DNA from: Terriglobia bacterium
Lineage (GTDB): Bacteria; Acidobacteriota; Terriglobia; Bryobacterales; Bryobacteraceae
Assembly (NCBI GenBank): GCA_020073445.1
Contig: JAIQFE010000009.1
Span: 102,745-166,744 of the forward strand
DNA length: 64,000 bases
Reading direction: 5' to 3'
Below are positions 60,276 through 64,000 of this stretch, in pieces. Position numbers and translations under genes: made by a program. Within the stretch, counting starts at the first letter, position 1. The number at the start of each line of letters is the position of its first letter. The notes beneath the pieces were generated by a model that had not been told where the DNA came from, made no database searches, and saw only the letters and a list, made by a program, of their open reading frames with translations.

Positions 60276-61349
60276 TTACGTCGCCGACGCGGCCTTCTTG
60301 CGATTGGCTTCGAGGCGCGAGTTCACCAGCGCCACAATCCGGTCGATCACCGGATGACTCAGGCCCTTCTGCTTGGCAATCAGCTGCACTAGCATATCGG
60401 GACGTTCGATATAGATTGCTCCATTGCTGAGGGCGCGCGCCGCCGAAGCCGGACGAATGAGCGATTGCGCGGCGGCGGCGTATTTCTCGAACGGGACCAG
60501 ATCGTTCGGGTTGGCGCCGAGCTTCACGACCAAGCTGTTGACGAATTCATAGACCGAGCGCGAAGTCTCGAGGTCGCTGTGTACCGCTTCCTGCGCAGTG
60601 CGTATGCCATCTTCGGTGATGCATCGATAGTTGCCGGCCAAGAGCATCGCCCATTTGGCCAACGGCACGAAAATCGAATCGTGCACCTTCAGCTTCACCG
60701 GCAGCTCGATCTTGCCTTCGGGCGTGTCGAAACGGGCGCCTTCGATGTCTTTCTCGAGCTGGCGAAGAATCGCTGTGGATTTGTCGTCGTCAAACCTTGC
60801 GACCTTGAAGTTGGTCGGGAGTGTGACCATCAGGACGTTGACGGGCTCATCCGGCGGGCGGATCGCCTGCGGGTCCGGGCTGTTGAGGGTGATGCATTTC
60901 GGATCGAAATTCTCCCAGACCGTGGGATCGGTATAGGCGGGCTTCAATGCGTCGTGATCCAGGCCAGGGATGCGCCGGATGTAAGGCAGCGGCGGCATAT
61001 TCATGATCGACATGCACGGCACGCGCGACTTCCCCACGGCATCCAGCAATTCGCGCACGCCGGCTGTTCGATATTGAGGCTCCTGCATGCACAGACCGAC
61101 CAGGTCGTAATCCTTCGGATTGACACCGGCTGCGGGCCCGGCTGTCACCTTGCCGGGCAGCTGGCGCGAATCGAGCACCACCGGATCCTTGCGCCCGCGC
61201 ACCGGCATGCGCACGCGAAAGCCTTCGGCGTTGATCAGATCGGCTTCCGCCGGCAGGCAGACCAGATGAATCTTGTGGCCGCCGAAAAGCATTTTCGAAG
61301 CGAGGAGCGAGCCGTAGGACGCCCCCATGAGCAGGATGTTGTATGGCAT
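60276..61349 (-). CDS. 2-dehydropantoate 2-reductase-like (ApbA/PanE) oxidoreductase
   Basis: A protein of about 357 residues with an N-terminal Rossmann motif variant (MPYNILLMGASYGSLLASKML), an NADP-discriminating region and a C-terminal helical domain (about 215-340, PVKLKVHDSIFVPLAKWAML). It differs from PanE in length (about 300 there) and in GASYGS for GxGxxG, so pantoate synthesis is not assured; ketopantoate reductase-like proteins act on many 2-keto acids. The start is ATG 61347-61349; a TTG five codons earlier is less likely. It is divergent from the AEC transporter gene. Confidence 0.75.
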   Translation of the reverse strand: MPYNILLMGASYGSLLASKMLFGGHKIHLVCLPAEADLINAEGFRVRMPVRGRKDPVVLDSRQLPGKVTAGPAAGVNPKDYDLVGLCMQEPQYRTAGVRELLDAVGKSRVPCMSIMNMPPLPYIRRIPGLDHDALKPAYTDPTVWENFDPKCITLNSPDPQAIRPPDEPVNVLMVTLPTNFKVARFDDDKSTAILRQLEKDIEGARFDTPEGKIELPVKLKVHDSIFVPLAKWAMLLAGNYRCITEDGIRTAQEAVHSDLETSRSVYEFVNSLVVKLGANPNDLVPFEKYAAAAQSLIRPASAARALSNGAIYIERPDMLVQLIAKQKGLSHPVIDRIVALVNSRLEANRKKAASAT

Positions 61350-61427
61350 GACCGTTGTTCTCAAGACTAACGCGCCCGTTACGCTGATGCAATCTTCAGG
61401 CAGCCACTATACTGGACTGAACTACGC

Positions 61428-62336
61428 ATGGGGCTGCTCGTTTCGATTCTTGTTTCCGATATCCTGCCGATTTTCGCCATCGCCAGCGCGGGCTTTCTCC
61501 TGGCGCGCTATGCCGGGATCGACGTGAAGATGCTTTCTCGGGTCGTTTTTTACGCTCTCTTGCCATGCCTGGCCTTTCGGCTGCTGCTCACCTCGACCGC
61601 TACCGGCCCTAACGTCGCCCTCCTCATGTTGGCGAGTGTACTGGTCATGGGCACGATGGGCGTGGTGGGTTATGCCGCAGCGAGGGGATTGGGCCTGGAC
61701 GGCAAAACTCTGCGCGCTTTCCTGATGGTGGTGATGTTTTCGAACGGCGGGAACTATGGTTTGCCGGTGGTGAAGTTTGCCTTTGGCCCCGAGGCGCTGA
61801 CGTATGCGACGATCTTCTTTCTCACCGGATCCGTGACCACCTACGTTGCGGGCGCGTTTTTTGCGGGCAGCCATCGCAGTAAGATCGCCGGGGCGCTGGA
61901 GAAGGTCTGGAAGATGCCGTCGCTCTACGGACTCGCGCTGGCGCTGATTGTGCGGGCGTCAGGGCACCCGGTTCCGGAAGCGATCCTGCGGCCGGTAGAT
62001 ATGTTGAGCGACGCCGCTCTTCCGGTGATGATTCTCGTGCTGGGCATGCAGCTGGAGCGTGCGGTGTGGCCGGCCCGGCCGTGGATCGTAGTTCTGGCGG
62101 TGGGATTATCGCTGCTGGTGGCTCCCATAATCGCCCTGGGTATCGCGGGAGTTCTGGGGCTCACGGGAGCAGCCCGGCAATCGGCGGTGATTCTTTCGTC
62201 GATGCCGGTGGCGGTGATCACCACGATTCTTGCGCTGGAGTTTGAATTGGGCGCGGAATTCGTCACCAGCGCGGTATTTCTATCCACGATCGCGAGCCCA
62301 CTTACGCTGACGCCCCTGATCGCCTACCTGCACTAA
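61428..62336 (+). CDS. AEC-family (auxin efflux carrier-like) transporter
   Basis: A 302-residue inner-membrane protein with about ten transmembrane helices in two halves of five. Typical segments are ILPIFAIASAGFLLARYAGI at the start, FSNGGNYGLPVVKFAFG in the first half and SSMPVAVITTILALEFELGA in the second, matching the family's conserved NxxNxGLP-like and PxxV regions. Members export malate, other carboxylates or organic acids; the substrate here is unknown. It is divergent from the PanE-like reductase, so a shared keto- or hydroxy-acid function is a possibility only. Confidence 0.9.
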   Translation: MGLLVSILVSDILPIFAIASAGFLLARYAGIDVKMLSRVVFYALLPCLAFRLLLTSTATGPNVALLMLASVLVMGTMGVVGYAAARGLGLDGKTLRAFLMVVMFSNGGNYGLPVVKFAFGPEALTYATIFFLTGSVTTYVAGAFFAGSHRSKIAGALEKVWKMPSLYGLALALIVRASGHPVPEAILRPVDMLSDAALPVMILVLGMQLERAVWPARPWIVVLAVGLSLLVAPIIALGIAGVLGLTGAARQSAVILSSMPVAVITTILALEFELGAEFVTSAVFLSTIASPLTLTPLIAYLH

Positions 62337-62346
62337 GGGCGAAACA

Positions 62347-63261
62347 TTATTTCTGGGCCTTGGCCGCCGCTGGAGGCGACTCCAGCACCTGCACGAAGAA
62401 GTTGTTGACATCGCGCAGGATCACCGCGCGATTCCGCCCCAGATTCACCGGCTCTCCGCCCGTCGAAACCACTGTCGCTCCCGCCGTCTTGAGCGACTTC
62501 ACCACTGCGTCGAAATCGCCGACGCGAAGGCGCAGCACGCCCGAGCCCGGATCGTGAATCGCCAAGTGTACCGGCTTCCGGTCGGCATAGTTCGGCGCCG
62601 CAAAGTCCACCGGAAACGCATCTCCCGGAACCTGCAACCTGGCAATTTCCCTTGAACTGCTGCCCGTAAACCCGAGCGCTTCCCGATAAAACCGCGTGGT
62701 CGTGCCGAGATCCTCTACAGTGATTCCTAGCAGCACCTTTGGGGCGTCCGTGGCGGGCCCGACGGGTACAACCCCCTTGCGGACCTGCTGCAGTTCCACG
62801 AAAATCCCGTCCGGATCGCGCACCACCACGGAGAGGTTGCGGCTTGCACTGATCCATTCCAACCCCTTAATCCGGGACAGCCGAGTCTTCGCCGCTTCCA
62901 GATCCTCCACCACTAAAGTCAACTTGATCGCCCCCGGGTCGAAAAATCGGGCCTTCACCGGCGTCGCATTCAAGCCCTGAAACTCCACGATTTCCACCGC
63001 CATGTTGGACCCAGGAATCTTGAAGCTCGCCACCCGGCTCTGCGCGCCGGGAGCGTCGTACAGGCTCGAAACCACTGCGTTCGCCGAAAACGCGCGCGGG
63101 CCGGGAGCGCCGGTCATCTCCAGTTCAAGACCGTCGTGATAGAACTCAATCGAGCGGTCCAGATTGGACACGACGTGGATGAAATTTCCCACTCCCAACA
63201 CGCCCTGCCCCATCACCAGCGCGGAGGTGAGAAAAAACGCAGCGACGATCAGTTTGTTCAT
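62347..63261 (-). CDS. Secreted protein with two VOC (glyoxalase-like) domains
   Basis: A 304-residue protein with a signal peptide (KLIVAAFFLTSALVMG). It contains two vicinal-oxygen-chelate domains: the first begins NFIHVVSNLDRSIEFYHDGL (about 26-45), the second LLGITVEDLGTTTRFYREAL (about 181-200). Metal ligands of the type H/E are only partly conserved: the first half has HVV and EIVE, the second has LHL-like and the ending FFVQVLE. Catalytic activity therefore needs checking. Secreted VOC proteins are frequent in Acidobacteriota; function unknown. Confidence 0.85.
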   Translation of the reverse strand: MNKLIVAAFFLTSALVMGQGVLGVGNFIHVVSNLDRSIEFYHDGLELEMTGAPGPRAFSANAVVSSLYDAPGAQSRVASFKIPGSNMAVEIVEFQGLNATPVKARFFDPGAIKLTLVVEDLEAAKTRLSRIKGLEWISASRNLSVVVRDPDGIFVELQQVRKGVVPVGPATDAPKVLLGITVEDLGTTTRFYREALGFTGSSSREIARLQVPGDAFPVDFAAPNYADRKPVHLAIHDPGSGVLRLRVGDFDAVVKSLKTAGATVVSTGGEPVNLGRNRAVILRDVNNFFVQVLESPPAAAKAQK

Positions 63262-63325
63262 GGCGCCTCTTAGTATACTGCCGGCGAGGCATTTTTGTTC
63301 TAGAATGGCCGCAGGAGAACCAACG

Positions 63326-63703
63326 ATGAAGGCCCTATGTATCTCCGCATTTCTCGTTCTCGCGCTGGTCTCAGCCGTAATGCCGCTATCGGCTCATCAC
63401 GCATGGCCGGTGAGCAATAGCCGACTGGTGACGGTGAAGGGCACGGTCCTCGAATTCATGTGGGGCAATCCGCATCCGATGATCACTCTTGAGGTCCAGA
63501 CCAACGACGGCCGGAAAGAGAAATGGCAGATCGGTGGCCCCGCTATCATCCGGATGGAAGCTAACGGGTGGACCAAGACGACGGTGAAGCCCGGCGACGT
63601 GATTACAGGTATCGGCTATCAGTATGCCAACGGCGAGAAGATCGTCAAGCTGGAGCGCGTCATACTGGCCGACGGCAAGGAAATACTGGTCTACGGCCGC
63701 TAG
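63326..63703 (+). CDS. DUF6152-type small secreted protein
   Basis: A 125-residue exported protein. The signal is LCISAFLVLALVSAVMPLSA, directly followed by the HHAWP motif. The body has the DUF6152 pattern VTVKGTVLEFMWGNPHPMIT, KWQIGGPAIIRMEANGWT and VKPGDVITGIGYQ. These small beta-barrel-like proteins often accompany secreted enzymes, but the function is unknown. AGGAG lies 8 nt before ATG 63326; the longer in-frame extension to 63164 is inside the VOC gene. Confidence 0.9.
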   Translation: MKALCISAFLVLALVSAVMPLSAHHAWPVSNSRLVTVKGTVLEFMWGNPHPMITLEVQTNDGRKEKWQIGGPAIIRMEANGWTKTTVKPGDVITGIGYQYANGEKIVKLERVILADGKEILVYGR

Positions 63704-63785
63704 AAGCGCCGAAGATCCCGCCTTATCCATAAGTCGTCGTCTGGTTCGCTAGAGACGGCAACTTAAGCCTCCCGCGGACAAGGCC

Positions 63786-64000
63786 CTAGGAGCTTGCTGA
63801 AATAGCGTCCGGGAACACCACTGGCACTTCGTAGGGAGCACTGTTACCGGCAGAAGGAGGCGTCGCGAGGCGCCCCCGCAGTCGGCAACCGGGCCTCTCA
63901 GTGGGCCCCGGAAGCGCCGCTCAACACACCGCGGCCCGGAGCTTTGGAATGCGCCACAAGTTGAAGGCCGCGGCAGTGAAGGTGAACAACCACCAGAGAT
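63786..64000 (-). mobile_element. Right end of an insertion sequence, truncated by the window edge
   Basis: From CCTAGGAGCTTGCTGAAATA (63784-63803) to the end of the window the sequence looks like the terminus of a transposon: a CTAGGAGCTTGCTGA end followed by a non-coding spacer and then the C-terminus of a transposase on the minus strand. The other end lies outside the window, so the element type is not certain; the protein end fits IS5/IS1182-type transposases. Confidence 0.6.
63921..64000 (-). CDS. Transposase C-terminus (partial)
   Basis: The minus-strand frame ends with TGA at 63921-63923. The visible 25 or so residues include LFTFTAAAFNLWRIPKLRA, close to the conserved ending (FT.AA.AYNL.R...L) of many DDE transposases of the IS5/IS1182 groups, in which the last residues precede the terminal inverted repeat. 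The rest of the gene lies beyond the window. Confidence 0.65.
   Translation of the reverse strand, partial: LWWLFTFTAAAFNLWRIPKLRAAVC

Overview
The window is about 60% G+C, gene-dense and typical of a soil Acidobacteriota of the Bryobacterales/Solibacter type. This rests on two TIGR03435-type secreted proteins (a family greatly expanded in Candidatus Solibacter), DUF6677 and DUF6152 proteins, a PEP-CTERM protein, a zinc-ribbon/Pro-rich Ser/Thr kinase, a secreted PQQ-cytochrome c dehydrogenase, many GTG/TTG starts and stop/start overlaps. I found no rRNA, tRNA, CRISPR array, phage or plasmid origin. Taxonomy is inference from protein families only.

Layout. 0-4.4 kb: end of a probable LuxR-type regulator, endonuclease III whose N-terminus is encoded by a REP-type palindrome pair, MscL with a zinc-ribbon tail, a REP-associated tyrosine transposase (RAYT) between inverted repeats, an internally deleted derivative of that element, and a leftover second copy of the MscL tail. 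4.4-8.6 kb: M48 peptidase, membrane proteins, a heparinase-like protein, an RNA-rich intergenic region with a candidate structured RNA, and a sulfotransferase. 8.6-14.4 kb: a four-gene stress and carbon operon (phosphoribosyltransferase, universal stress protein, short alpha-glucan phosphorylase, phosphoketolase). 14.4-19.7 kb: a VWA protein and an AAA+ ATPase separated by a PEP-CTERM gene, a divergent TrmB-type regulator, and a HAD hydrolase. 19.7-24.9 kb: a translation/repair block (DUF1385, prfA, prmC, dinB, GT2). 25-30 kb: ROK kinase and gamma-glutamyltransferase, a hypothetical gene, and a divergent TIGR03435 pair. 30-37.6 kb: orphan MoxR, nitrilase, ychF behind a tandem-repeat leader, then lnt, lipA, SPOR protein and slipin. 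37.7-44.4 kb: arylsulfate sulfotransferase and Tat-exported sulfatase facing each other, then a methyltransferase and a GT39-like membrane glycosyltransferase. 44.4-52.6 kb: a second gamma-glutamyltransferase, DUF72, HrpB, PrmA, acyl-CoA ligase and a TPR protein. 52.8-64 kb: a secreted protein, YkgJ, a small secreted protein and Ser/Thr kinase pair, PQQ dehydrogenase, a PilZ-J-domain fusion, a PanE-like reductase, AEC transporter, VOC protein, DUF6152, and the end of an insertion sequence.

The most interesting signals are mostly non-coding or architectural. They are: (1) the RAYT family with an autonomous element, a miniature derivative and a separate palindrome pair that became coding sequence in nth; (2) the ychF leader, a tandem 41-bp repeat whose last full unit is complementary over 11 nt to the ychF start codon region; (3) a rod-shaped candidate RNA with a central 9x9 internal loop and a terminator-like end near 6.8 kb; (4) a secreted protein sharing a helical domain with the extracytoplasmic end of the adjacent Ser/Thr kinase; (5) a PilZ-DnaJ fusion; (6) a family of paired inverted repeats found between unrelated genes.
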